From NCBI GenBank assembly GCA_024516035.1, contig CM044961.1:18233374-18297373 (forward strand): DNA of 64,000 nucleotides, written 5' to 3'. The translations under genes and the position numbers were made by a program. The notes beneath the pieces are model-generated. The model saw only the letters and a program-made list of their open reading frames with translations. It did no database searches and was not told the origin of the DNA. The DNA is from Bactericera cockerelli. Lineage: Eukaryota > Arthropoda > Insecta > Hemiptera > Triozidae. Shown here one piece after another: positions 1-10,807 of the stretch (the first letter of the stretch is position 1; each line of letters opens with the position of its first letter).

Positions 1-990
1 TGAGTATGCTGGCGTACACCCGGCCTAGGTACTCCTTCATCACAGCTTGGTTGTCTATCTCCTCATCTGGTACCTTGAGTACAGCACTATTAAGTCCACT
101 TCTTCTCCTTCTTGTTCTTCTCCTTTATTTTCTATACTTTTCATTGTACCTTTAAATTTTTCTTTTCTCTTTTTTTTTCTCTCTTTTTTTTGTTTTTCCT
201 TCTACTTTTTTAGAAGTATTTATTATTATATATATATTTTTTTCTCATTATTTTTTATATCCTATGGGGTTCGGTGGAAGAGAAAGCTTCGCCCCTTGGT
301 TCACTACATATTCTATTTTTTTTTTTTTTTTAGCATTTGTTGAATGTATGTAGTTGACCAATAAAGAGTTAAATAATAATAATAATAATATAGTACCTTG
401 AGACTTTGCCTACCTTCGCCCAGCGCCTGCAACTCCTGGCTGTTGAGTATGCTGGCGTACACCCGGCCTAGGTACTCCTTCATCTGGTACCTTGAGTACA
501 GCACTAGTATAGTACCTTGAGACTATGCCTACCTTCTCCATAACCAAGAACTCCTTGTCCAGAGACTGACACTTCTCATGAAGGGAACAGGTTTCTGGAC
601 TTAGGGTGTTCAGCTTTGGACAACCACTCCCAACTAAGCCCAGTTGGGCCGTCATAGGCACAGCACTGGGAAATAGGATGAGAGATTTTCTCCCTGGTTA
701 CAATAGATCTCACTAGGTCGCAGTGTTAATTGCATGGTTTTTAGCTGAAACCCTGTAACCAGGTTTTATAATAATAATAAAATGCCTACCTTCTCCCAGC
801 GCCTGCAACTCCTGGCTGTTGAGTATGCTGGCGTACACCCGGCCCAGGTACTCCTTCATCACGGCTTGGTTCTCTATCTCTTCATCTGGTACCTTGAGTA
901 CAGCACTAGTATAGTACCTTGAGACTATGCCTACCTTCTCCCAACAGCACTATTATAGTACCTTGAGACTATGCCTACTGTACGGTAGCT
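1..990 (-). repeat. Iterated partial copies of the 1230-1484 exon end
   Basis: The 3' half of the exon at 1230-1484, with its splice donor, recurs at about 1-75, 405-500 and 783-905. Shorter pieces around 500-540 and 905-980 carry only the linker TAGTACCTTGAGACTATGCC. The copies keep the frame: reversed, the 783-905 copy reads through ...KVPDEEIENQ and QAVMKEYLGRVYASIL to the same GAAG/GTAGG donor. They differ from the parent exon in the 5' part, where the parent has EKMPDEEIEKAVNQ. They could be decayed tandem duplications, alternative exons, or assembly collapse. I see no convincing acceptor in front of the copies. Confidence 0.65.
694..772. repeat. Short dispersed repeat (also near 40694 and 51080)
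   Basis: The segment with ATAGATCTCACTAGGTCGCA and GTTAATTGCATGG resembles 40694-40772 and, in part, 51095-51180. It is a fragment of an interspersed repeat, which argues against reading the open frame at 410-661 as an exon starting here. Confidence 0.5.
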
Positions 991-1229
991 TTGGAGGGCA
1001 CAGGACTGTAAGGGATGCCCACGGGAAAGCGTAATTTTCCTTTGATAGCGTTCGAGTTCACAGCACAGAGAGAGAGAGAGAAAGAATCGACTACCCACTT
1101 ACTTGGTTTGGAGAATACTGCCTCGAGCTCGAAGGCCTCACATGTTGAGAGATTGTTGGTGCAGTTTCGGGCGATGAACGTGGATCTCCAAGCTACCTAC
1201 CGGGTGTCCCTACTCTACGCAACACCTAC

Positions 1230-4200
1230 CTTCGCCCAGCGCCTGCAACTCCTGGCTGCTGAGTATGCTGGCGTACACCCGACCTAGGTACTCCTTCATC
1301 ACGGCTTGGTTGACCGCCTTCTCGATCTCCTCGTCCGGCATCTTCTCCCCCTTCAGCTGGTTGATGAGCTTCTCGCGGAAGTGCAGGAACCACCCCCGCG
1401 TCTCCTTCTCCAGGATCAGGACCAGGGGGGGTAGGGCCCGCCTCATCAGGTCCCGGTTGAACAGGCGGAGGTCGAGCTTCTGACCTGAGGCGAAATAAAT
1501 TGATGTACGAATTATATAAGATATAAGGTCTCAGAAAGATCTTATTTTTTTATTTTTTTTAAGCTTTCTTAGGAGGACATACAATGGTTACAGTATAAAA
1601 TTAAGAAAAGAGAAGAAAAAAAAAAAAACAAACAAATGACAAAATAAATAAGTAAAAAAAAGAAAATAACAATAATGTCCTTCCTAAAGGGCGGGGTTAT
1701 TGCCTGTGGCAATCTCTTCCACCCAGCCCTTATAGTTTTAATTATTATTTTACAATTTATATACGAATTATGTAAGGTCTCAGAATTATCCCACAAAACA
1801 AGAAAATCACTGATTTTCTTAGTGTGGGTAGTTTAAAACATGTTATGTGCGTTTATATGTTATCTATTTAGTATTTAAGTTAATCTTACGTACCTATTGT
1901 AAAAATGTATTTTCAATGTACTGTCATCATCAATAAAATCAAAAAATCAAACAACTCTTGATAGTTAGGTATATGTAATATTTTATATAAAACTAGGATT
2001 CTTTAAATTTAAAAATTTACATAAAATATTACATATACCTAACATTACTTTGGATTTCTAATATGAACCTAATAACAAATAGCTCTTGGTAGAACAAATA
2101 AAAAACGAAATAATTTGACATAAAGGGTCATTTTTTTTTTTGGATTTGAAATGAAAATCATACCGTGAAAATCCCTCATCTGGTAGTCAACAATAACAAT
2201 TTTTCACCACTTAAGTTTTATTTATTAAAAATTAATATTACAAGATTTACAAGAGATTACAAATTATAATACAATGTAGAAAAATAAGAAGAAATAATTG
2301 TTTTGTTAATTTTTTAGCAGGTTCGATACATATTTGCATGTATGTTACCTTAACACGTAGATATCTACCTATCTATGTGTTACCCTATGTTATCTATGTG
2401 TAACATAACATGTTACCCTCCCATTTGAAAAGGTAACATGTCGTATTGACCACATAATAATACGTCTTGGGCTTACTACTGGAATAATGGAACTCGAACT
2501 CATTAGTTCAGGATTTATAGCTGATAGATGTACACTGAAAAGTACATTGGATTGCAGTAACTATTAAATATTAAATGAAGGATGTGTTTGTGTATGAATG
2601 TTAAAATAAAATATAAAAAAGTTTTTGTAAAAATAAAATAAATAAAAGTAGTCCTAATCGGGCAGAATATATAAGGCAATAATACTATTGTTGCACACCT
2701 GAGGGAGTAACGAACTGGTAGGGGATCGACAGCTTGGAGAGGAGAATTTCGCTCGAGAGTTCGAGCTTTTCCGCCTGTAGTCGTTTGAGCTGTTTCCGCA
2801 CGAAGCCAGTCAGGTGAGTCACCGAGTCCTGAGCTTCGGGACTGGCCAGTAGCTCCGCCACTAGGTAGCGACACCTTTCTTCGTGAACCCGGGCGTCCAG
2901 ATTGTGAGCCTGCAGCGAGGGAATGCCAACCACGATGTCTGGAAGACGAAATGAGTTGAATTTTCAAGTTAAATTATAATATTTAAGGAAGTTTTGATAT
3001 TCATGTACATCTAAGTACAACTTCTCACTTTTCTCTTTAGGCTGATAGACTTAAAAAAAAAAAAAATACTAGAAATTTTTTATGAGACAGGGAAATAACC
3101 ATTCAATTGATTCAAAATTTAACTCTATGGTATTCGATTTCTAGCATTTAATTTATAAAGATTGTACATGCAGAGCCTACGCCAAGTAAAACTATAGGTA
3201 ATATTTATATAAAACTAAGACTCTTTAAATGTTATTTGAACCTAATAACAAATAATTCCAAGTACCACTGTCTAAGATTACTAAATCAAACCAGCTGCTT
3301 CATAGCCGTCAATTTTATTTCCTATTTTGACTATATAAATAGGTATACATCTTTGTTAGTAATGCCTATAAAAGCAATTATTTTTAATACAGTCAAACCT
3401 GGATATAAGAGAACGATTTCCAAGGGAAATTTACCTCTCTATAGGGGAAAATAACTTCTTTATAAGAGAATCTTGGATAGATTAGAAAAAAATTCTGGCC
3501 CCTTGAGTTCTCTTATATCCAGATTGACTGTAATTTTAAAACTCCAGCAACTGGAATAATTTCCTTACGTACCGAGCAGTTTCAAGACTTCTTATATCCA
3601 GGTTGACTGTAATTTTAGAACTCCAGCAAATGGAATAATTTCCTTACGTACCGAGCAGTTTCAAGACTCCCTGGAGCAAGGAGCGCGCGGCCTGCAGGAG
3701 GCTGAAGAAGTGGGCCACGATGCGGCCGCGGCCGGTGATCACCAGGAAGCGCAGGCCGCAGGCCAGATCATCCAGCAGAGTCTCGCGGCCCCTTTCGCGG
3801 CCCTTCTGCAGGAACTCGCTCAGCCGCCACTTGTGATGCTGGCCCGGGAAGTTGAGACTCGGCACTTCGAACTCGCTGGAGGAAGAAACGAGGCTGGTTA
3901 AATAACATGATATAATAATAATAAAATAATAACACTCTTTAGTGGGAGGTAACCACTAGGCGAGGTTAATGCTCAAAGCATTTTCTACTACCTAACCTCA
4001 GAGTCTCATTATTATGTGGTCATAAACTCAATTTAATGAGGAAAAACTCATGCACTGGGTGGGATTCGAACCAACGGATCCCTACGCTACCTGGATTACC
4101 AGACTAGCGCGTTAACCACTTGACTACCAGTACACTTGTAACATGACAGAGGCTCAGAGCAAAACTTTGCTTCGAAATAACTTCAGAACCACTCGACATG

Positions 4201-7200
4201 GGCAACAACTGCGCTGTGATTGATTGAAACTCCGAGTTGTGTCCACTTAGATTAAATCTAATCCTGTTTTATAATTCGGCCCTTAGTTGTTCATAGGATC
4301 ACCGAAGTTAAGCAACGTCCAGCGAGGTGAAGACTTCGTGATGCTGGCATTCCGGCCCAACCCAGGCTGGGTGAGGTTAATGTGGGTAGCAGGTTTGTGA
4401 GTTTCCAGCGAATGGATGAGGGTAACACCCCCGTCGTGATATGACCATGCACTTGAAAGCCATGTTAAACCCAAATTTAAATTAAAAAAAAAAATCGGCC
4501 CTAAGTTGTTCATTTTTCTACGTCATTCAACGAGAAACAGAACACTTTATTTTCCGAAGAACTTCAGAACCACTAAAGATAGAAAACTAAGTAGGGAGTG
4601 GAATATTGTTCTGACTGTGGGACTAAAATAATATTTGACAGGGTTACTATTAACAGAGAGAAGACAAAATGGAAAGGATACAATAAACTCGGAGTATATT
4701 ATCAGTCTAGACTAGAGAGCTATGAACAGTCCCAAAGGGCACAAGGTCGTGTACATCTCGGATATTTTATTGTTAGTCCCGTGGAAAAGTACGCTATGGA
4801 ATTTGAATCTTGCAGTTTTTTATCTAACCATAAGAACAACGTTGAACATGGTTCTGTTGGTTATTCAATCATAGACCAAAGAGTGCACTCAAAGAAGCAC
4901 TTGAATTTAAGGGAAAATTAATAAAAATCGATAGCTTAAGTAATTACTTAGCATTAGTTTTCCCCATCTAACACGGTACGCAATGGGAGACTATCGCCAC
5001 AGAGGTATTACAAAAACGTCTATTAATTTTCATACCCTAATTAACACCCTAATTAAATCTTAAGTAATTAAAGAAGAGAATGTGCTTCAAGACTTCATCA
5101 TGCCAATAATGAATGCTCACTTCACAAGATGGTTCACTTTTCACAAAACAAAATTACCAACATAACAAAGGAGAAACGAAAAAATATTCAGTTTTTAACT
5201 GTAGGTCTCTTAAACACAAATAAGGACAAGTTTATACAATGTATAAAAAATTTCAAGACAATATGTACGAGTTTATACAAATGTTTTCACCCGACAATTT
5301 GTGCGATACGTGTATTTATAGTTCTTTGATTTATTCATTATTGGTGTTTAAAACCAAAATACAATACAACGAAAGAAGCATAACGAAATGATAAAGAAAA
5401 GAAAATACTAAAAAAAGAACCGAAATCATTACCCCCAAGTTCGGATGCTTTCCAACTGAATGGTGTCCAACTTCTTGGGCTTTCCATACTTATCCATGTG
5501 CAAGCTTGTGAGAGAGACAAGCCAAAACAAAATCACAAAATGTATTAAACAATTCTAGCAGAGTGTTGGGGAAAGAGAGGATATTTGAATGTGCTCAGAA
5601 AAATAGTAAATAGCACGTACAATTTACATAAATGTTGGATTAACTATTTTTTGTGGTGCAAAGATAAGATATTTTATATATTGTACATGAGTATCCCTTA
5701 TTATTAGCATTATGTTAAATATTGTTAATTTTCGATACACAGGTTCATTTTATTAATCATATAAGTATAGATGGTATTCTTTAATTATGTTAGGTTACGT
5801 TGAAAAAAACTAGATCGTTTTAGGGCCAAATTTCAAAATATGATTTCTATCGTAAGATTCCCAAAGACCGAAATAAACTTTATATACAAAGCTTGTAAAC
5901 AGTTAATGCGCACACGCTTACAAGTAGACACCATTTTAAAATTTAGCCTTTCGTGAGCCATTCATTTGTTCCTCAGTGGTTTCTGCTACAGAAAGTGCGA
6001 GTGTGCAAGAAAGTAACATGTGCGTGCTCTCCATACATTTTAAAACTCAAACCAAGTACTCACCATTTTGTAAAACTTTCATGTGCACAAAGTGACCAAA
6101 TCTGAGTTTTGTACAGATTTACTTCTCGAGAAATCAATAGATGTTTTTTTTTATAAATCTCTCCAAAATTTGAGTCATGATTATTTTTTTTATATAGGTA
6201 TATAAATATAGAAATTTAGAAGCTTAAATATGTACACGAATTTGCAACTGCATTGTTTTCTATTAATTTTGTCCTTGTAATGAGCAATTAAAACCGTCTA
6301 GCTAGAACAGAAAAGCTCAAGTTAAAGTTCATCGAATTTCTTTACATTTTAAAGTGCATCCTTCCAGCACTGTGAGATGAGCATGCAACGCTCTCTCACG
6401 GACAGGAAATAATAAAAATAATCATTTATTTAGACGGTCCGATTAGGACGAAACAGTCCCTTTATTTTTTTATTTTTTTTTTATTTTTTAACAAGAATTG
6501 TGCTTTATTTGTACATAATTTCATTGCAATGTTTAGGATAACAATAACATAATAAATAACAAAGTACTTAAAATTAATAAAATAAAATAATATGAGTATG
6601 CAATGCACTTATACTATCACACTAAGGTACCTGGAGAACCAGGCACCTTGTTTTGTGATAGTAGATAGTTATACTAGCAGTTGCTTGGTGCCATTATAAT
6701 TTGGTCACATACATGTATGAGTAAAATTCATGCAGTGGGTGGGATCCGAACCAACGGATCCTCACGCTACCTGGAGATTACCAGATTAGCGCCCTAACCA
6801 CTTGAAGCGGTTTTTTTTAATTGAACGAAAAGCTTGAACGAGACCAAAAAGTCAGCTCTGGTCAACCAAAATTTGAAGAATAAAAAAAGTGATTTTTGAA
6901 ACTCTGGTTTGTTTACATTAAAGATATCGGTGTTTGTTTACATTTTGCATTTGAAATCATCCAACTTCTTCTTCTTCTTCTTACCGAACCAAACGCCATG
7001 ACCGAACGAACGAGCCGGTCCACTCTGGTCAGGATTTTTCGGTCCGGTCAAATAAAAAAAAGTGAATTTCAGTGACCAGATCAGCTTCGGTTCGCTTCGT
7101 TCACATAAAAAAAAAACCGCTTATGGACGACAGAGAAAATGGAAAAAGCCCTGGGGTGGGGGCGGGGCAGTACGGCGGGGCACACTCACCCTCTCTCCCG

Positions 7201-8079
7201 CAGCGAGTCCAGCTGCTTCCGGGTGAGCCGCTTGGTCTCGCCCTTGCTGTCGACCGCCACGGCGTCCAGCTCATCGAACGAGGGCGGCAGGAAGAGGTCT
7301 TTCACGTTGATGAGCTTGGCGGACTTGCGGGGCAGTGTGCAGCCGCCCTCGGGACCTGGGGGGGTGGGGGGGTGGAAGGGGTAAGGGGAGGCTTAGCACA
7401 CTTTTTTTTAACTAGGTGATGTACTGATTTTTTAAAGGGATACTTTCATCCCGCGTCAGAAATATATAAACTATGGCACCTACATATCTCTTCCTGAGAT
7501 TTTATCCATGATAAGTAGGGGGTGGAAGGGGTAAGGGTAAGGGGAGGCATTGGCACACTAGTACAACTTTTCACTTTTCTGTTTATGAACGAGTATACTG
7601 ATTAAAATAGAGAGGTTAGTTGATGGCAAGGATTTTCAGAACTGCTACCTGCTGATGAAAGCAAGTAAGCTCGAAACATCTGTCCAGGTATGTTCTGATA
7701 TTCATGTACATCTAGTACAACTTCTCACTTTTCTGATTATGTACGAGTATAGTGTACTATCCTTCATCAAGTTTGGATAGAGTAATTTCACTTAGTAAAT
7801 TTTCCATTTACATATTCTTACTCCAAATAAGTCTTGATTGAATTTGTTTAATTCATAATTAAGTCACTTCTGAGAATTTTAGCATAGTTAAAAGAAAAAA
7901 TCTTTTAAAAAAATGTTCGTTACAAAATCGCCGTATATCTTATCAGGTGTATAATAATAATGTAATTATAGTCACTGACCTGAGTAAGGCGCATCATTTG
8001 AACCGTTGATTGCTGATATAGCTGGATTGGGTATCACAATAGGAAATGTCTTCCAATGATACAAGAACTGCTCTCCAAC
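1230..8079 (-). CDS. Unrecognised helix-rich protein, six consecutive exons (3' end off the left edge)
   Basis: Six exons on the minus strand join in one open frame: 8079-7980, 7355-7190, 5504-5433, 3875-3652, 2938-2699 and 1484-1230. All have AG acceptors and GT donors, and the phases agree at each junction, which strongly supports a real gene. The translation contains VNVKDLF-type and KYGKPKKLDTIQ stretches, then FPGQHHKWRLSEFL, then long amphipathic helices (LLDDLACGLRFL; LEKETRGWFLHFREKL; QAVMKEYLGRVYASIL). No signal peptide or membrane segment is visible. It reads like an intracellular helical-repeat or adaptor protein, but I cannot name the family. The first exon found starts with a phase-compatible acceptor, so an upstream exon with the start codon is missing. 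The last exon ends with a donor, so the C-terminus lies left of base 1. The exons are GC-rich, in contrast to the introns. Confidence 0.75.
1560..1752 (-). mobile_element. 3' tail of a LINE-like retroelement
   Basis: This is a copy of a family whose hallmark is GGCAATAACCCCGCCCTTTAG followed, at the 3' end, by an A-rich AATAAAG-type tail. Other copies lie at 33340-33500, 33605-33785, 49057-50845 (split), 51425-51605, 51920-52105 and 53896-54085. Here it is flanked by two related segments (ACGAATTATATAAG... at 1505-1545 and ACGAATTATGTAAGG at 1758-1790), which look like a target duplication. No reverse transcriptase is attached, so the LINE assignment is inference from the 5'-truncated, A-tailed form. 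Confidence 0.55.
1963..2044. repeat. Imperfect palindrome
   Basis: GTTAGGTATATGTAATATTT at 1963 pairs with its reverse complement near 2022-2044, leaving a short AT-rich loop. A related unit at about 3193-3270 shares the loop and the AACCTAATAACAAAT segment. It could be a small foldback transposon. Confidence 0.45.
3390..3530. mobile_element. Mariner/Tc1-type MITE, 141 bp, TA target site
   Basis: The terminal inverted repeats begin CAGTCAAACCTGGATATAAG on the left, and CAGTCAATCTGGATATAAGA reading inward from the right. A TA dinucleotide flanks each end (3388-3389 and 3531-3532). There is no coding capacity. Related sequences with the same motif (AACCTGGATATAAGAGAAC type) are at 41514-41640 and about 26800-26890. 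TA target duplication with CAGT... ends is characteristic of the Tc1/mariner superfamily. Confidence 0.75.
3526..3670. repeat. Tandem duplication spanning a splice donor
   Basis: A segment of about 80 bp (ACTCCAGCAACTGGAATAAT, then TTCCTTACGTACCGAGCAG) occurs twice in tandem, near 3541-3595 and 3623-3665. It contains the GTACGTAAGG donor of the exon ending at 3652 and the last coding bases of that exon. Only the copy next to the full exon is in position to be used. Confidence 0.7.
4030..4135 (-). mobile_element. tRNA-derived SINE head, family with GGGATTCGAACCAACGG
   Basis: The reverse strand carries a tRNA-like body with the B-box sequence GGTTCGAATCCCACCC and an upstream A-box-like TAACGCGCTAGTC. 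A second copy lies at 6690-6805. The sequence is degenerate relative to a functional tRNA, and a repeat body rather than a plain terminator follows it. Confidence 0.6.
4275..4495 (+). mobile_element. 5S-rRNA-derived SINE (truncated head)
   Basis: GATCACCGAAGTTAAGCAAC at about 4298 matches the internal region of 5S rRNA. It is followed by the shared core (CAGGCTGGGTGAGGTTAATG, GTGAGTTTCCAGCGAATGGA) and a GACGTTAAA-like, A-rich 3' end. It is the same family as the full copy at 31849-32120. Confidence 0.7.
6613..6665. repeat. Stem-loop palindrome
   Basis: ACTATCACACTAAGGTACCT pairs imperfectly with AGGCACCTTGTTTTGTGATA, with GGAGAACC in the loop. There is no known function; it may be a foldback element. 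Confidence 0.4.
6690..6805 (-). mobile_element. tRNA-derived SINE head (same family as 4030)
   Basis: The reverse strand has GGTTCGGATCCCACCC with the same flanking bases as the copy at 4030-4135. It is diverged and lacks a complete 3' body. Confidence 0.55.
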
Positions 8080-8187
8080 CTGTGGACAAAAAAGTAGGAA
8101 TAGTTGAAGGACAAGTGATGTTGGTTACTGTACGCAAACATTTGTTTTTCTGAAGGGCAGAGGGACTTAAATTTTCACCCGTCTGAG

Positions 8188-9445
8188 CAGTGCCGGATTA
8201 CCCATATGGCGGATTTGGCAGATGCCAAGGGCCCCGCGCTTTAGGGGGCCCCGCGCTTGAGCAGTTTACACTAGATATTATGAGATTTTTAAAAAGCTTG
8301 CACTAGGTATTATGAGTTTTTTAAAAGCTTACACTAGGTATTTGCGGATAATGAGTAAGAAGAAGAAATAAAAGGGGAAAAACACACACTCACAGCAATG
8401 TACATAATTGAAAGAAAAGCGCGGGGCCCCCTATTACTATCTACTCCTCGAATCAACCACATGGACACTAGCGGATTACCTACTCCAATTGTGGATTTGG
8501 TAGATGCCAAGTTCCCCGCAGTTTTGGGGACCCGCGTTTCGGGCAGCTTACACAAACTATAAGTGTTTTTGAATGGCCTTCAAGTCGGTTTTTCTGGATT
8601 TTAATATTAAATAAAATCATAGCCAGTTGAGCAAAATATTAAAAGAAAAACCACGGGGCCCCCCTTATGACCACGTATATGAAAATAGGTAGATCTTTAT
8701 ATCTCTTGCCTGCGGCTCTTTATATAATCTATAAATGTTATATAATTACTCGTATTTGAAAAGAATAATATTGACGGACGTGATTATCGCCTTCGGTAAT
8801 CAAACCCATAAAGTGTCTCCTCAGCGCTCAGTGATCGGCTTTATCGACATCTTAACCAATGATCTTCATTATAGTCGCCTGCGACGCTTTGAATGTTTTT
8901 TTCAAGATATTTTTTTTGTATCTATTTTCCGAGTACTTTACCCCATAACTTTGCAAAAATTTCGCCTGCGGCGCCGTCAAATTTACTTATCATGATGTTT
9001 TGGATTGTTTTTCAAGACGTGCAATTCTAGTATGTGTATAATGTATATGTACCAATAAAAGAAAAAAAGTCTTTGGGCATTTTCGAAATGCCTTTTGATA
9101 GTTTGGAATTATTTTGGGCAGTGACCTCTTAAAAAAAGTAGCATTCAATACTAGCAATAAAATCTCCACAGTAATCGATGATCTACTTTCTACACATCAC
9201 CCAATGACATCTTTCTACACATATTCTTTTCATAATGTATATTTAGATATTTCTACTTTTACTCGGAAAAAATGTTGCCTACGGTGTTATAAACGTCGTT
9301 TTGGATACTATTATGGATTAGTGCCCAGGACATTTGGCTTCGGTTTCAAGGTTCTAAAAATAGTATTTTAGAAAAAATTAGTTCAATTTTGGGGCCCCGC
9401 GCCTTGAAAATGCCAAGGGCCCCGCGCAGCCTTAATCCGGCACTG
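8188..9445. mobile_element. hAT-superfamily non-autonomous element, 1258 bp
   Basis: The left end CAGTGCCGGATTACCC and the right end, read inward, CAGTGCCGGATTAAGG form terminal inverted repeats. Both ends are followed within 60 bases by GCCAAGGGCCCCGCGC subterminal blocks. The element is bracketed by an exact 8-bp direct repeat CGTCTGAG (8180-8187 and 9446-9453), the target-duplication size of hAT transposons. A second, internal copy of the left-end motif sits near 8470-8560. The interior has only short broken frames (plus strand, 8735-8995 and 9114-9371) with no hAT dimerisation domain that I can recognise. It is probably mobilised in trans. Confidence 0.85.
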
Positions 9446-9459
9446 CGTCTGAGACTTGA

Positions 9460-9600
9460 ATTATAACACCTCATCCCAGATTGGGTAAGATTAAAGTGGG
9501 TAGCTGGTTTGTGAGTTTCCCATGAATGGAGGGTAAAATCCTCGTCTCGAATGAATTAACTGTTAGAGAGAAGTTAAGCAAAAGAAAAAAAGGAGTTTAA
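9460..9600 (+). mobile_element. SINE core fragment
   Basis: Contains GTGGGTAGCTGGTTTGTGAG followed by TTTCCCATGAATGGAGGGTA, the core shared by the 5S-derived and tRNA-derived SINE families. The head is replaced by or truncated against the hAT element just upstream. Confidence 0.6.
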
Positions 9601-9839
9601 AAAAAAACAAATTTCTTGCTTAAAACAAATTTTTCAAGAAAAAGTAAAAAGGAATTCACTAACTACCTACTCATATACTTACGGGTCGATATTTTTTCTA
9701 TTCTCGTCGTCACGATAAAAATTGATAAGAATACAAATTCTCTCTAAAATTTATCTTAATATCAAAAGCCGAAAACAGCATGGCCTCAGCACAAGCGTTC
9801 ACAGGATAGGTTAATCCGTCTGTTAATCAGTAACTGGAT

Positions 9840-10075
9840 TTTTCTTTCATCCCGGGATTAGACCGGGACAATAAAGAGTTTGGTCAACACGAGCGCACTG
9901 GACAAGGTGTCGCTTAGGTAAACAAACAACAGTAGGTAACCAGATTAAAAAAAAAAATATTGTCGGCTCTAGGGATCGAACCCAAAACTTTCCGCAAGGT
10001 AAGCGAGTATTTTTTACCACTGAGCTGATCGTGCGCTTTAAATGTATAAATAAATTAGAGCTCTTCAGAGATTTC
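9840..10075 (-). mobile_element. tRNA-derived SINE, family with GGATCGAACCCAAAAC
   Basis: The reverse strand carries a tRNA-like head (TTACCTTGCGGAAAGTTTTG, then GGGTTCGATCC) followed by a body with CGCTCGTGTTGACC. A related plus-strand copy is at 18300-18450. It is too decayed to be a working tRNA. Confidence 0.55.
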
Positions 10076-10807
10076 ATCTATTGTTATAAAAACTGGTGTG
10101 AGGTGTGATAGTCAGTCACACTATCATAATGGAGGCTCCGACGACAGTTGAAATTTGAAGAATTTTCATTACGAAAACTCCCTACTATCTCCCGTGAAAC
10201 GTAAAACAAAATCGCCACTGGTTTTTAAAATTGCGCGGGAAAAACAAATAGCAACGCGCACATAAAAATTGGCAGCCATCTTTTATTTTACAACAAGTAA
10301 ACAAAACGTTCTCCAGTCCATAAAAAATTAAAATGAATTGAAAGTTGAGTTGAGACTCCAGAATCCAGAAATATTTCTCACTCAGTTTTTTTCTATTTGA
10401 CAATTTACTATGTTAATTAAATTTCAGATAAAGAGCATGTTTCCATAGTTTACTTCAGGTAATTAACTGGTACTTGTTCAAAAAAAAGATGATGAACCTT
10501 GACTGAAGCAACACCAACAGAAGAGTAAGTTAATATTCACCCATGACTTCCTCACTATCAAGACCACTGAACATTAACATTTAACTGCCATCCAGATCCT
10601 GATCCTGTCTAATAGTATTTTAATTTTCCCTCAAAGGAAAAGCCATTTCAAGGTTATGTTATCTTTGAAAACTGGTGAAAGATCCTGAAAGTCTGAGTTC
10701 CCAAACAGTTCACACAACAGTTTATATAACCCAAGATAATTCCACAAATTTTAGTGGATCATTTGAAACCTTTCACAAAGAATACTGATATTTAACTGGA
10801 TTTTAAG

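Noticed and set aside
410..661. 83-residue minus-strand frame with several cysteines, as a next exon of the unnamed gene
   Set aside because: Its upstream part overlaps a dispersed repeat (694-772), and its end is built of duplicated exon and linker pieces; no acceptor gives a consistent phase.
4598..4921. 107-residue plus-strand frame
   Set aside because: No splice signals, no recognisable motif, AT-rich composition like the surroundings; likely chance, though not excluded.
8735..9371. Two short frames inside the hAT element as a transposase
   Set aside because: No hAT catalytic or dimerisation motifs are recognisable; treated as non-coding filler.
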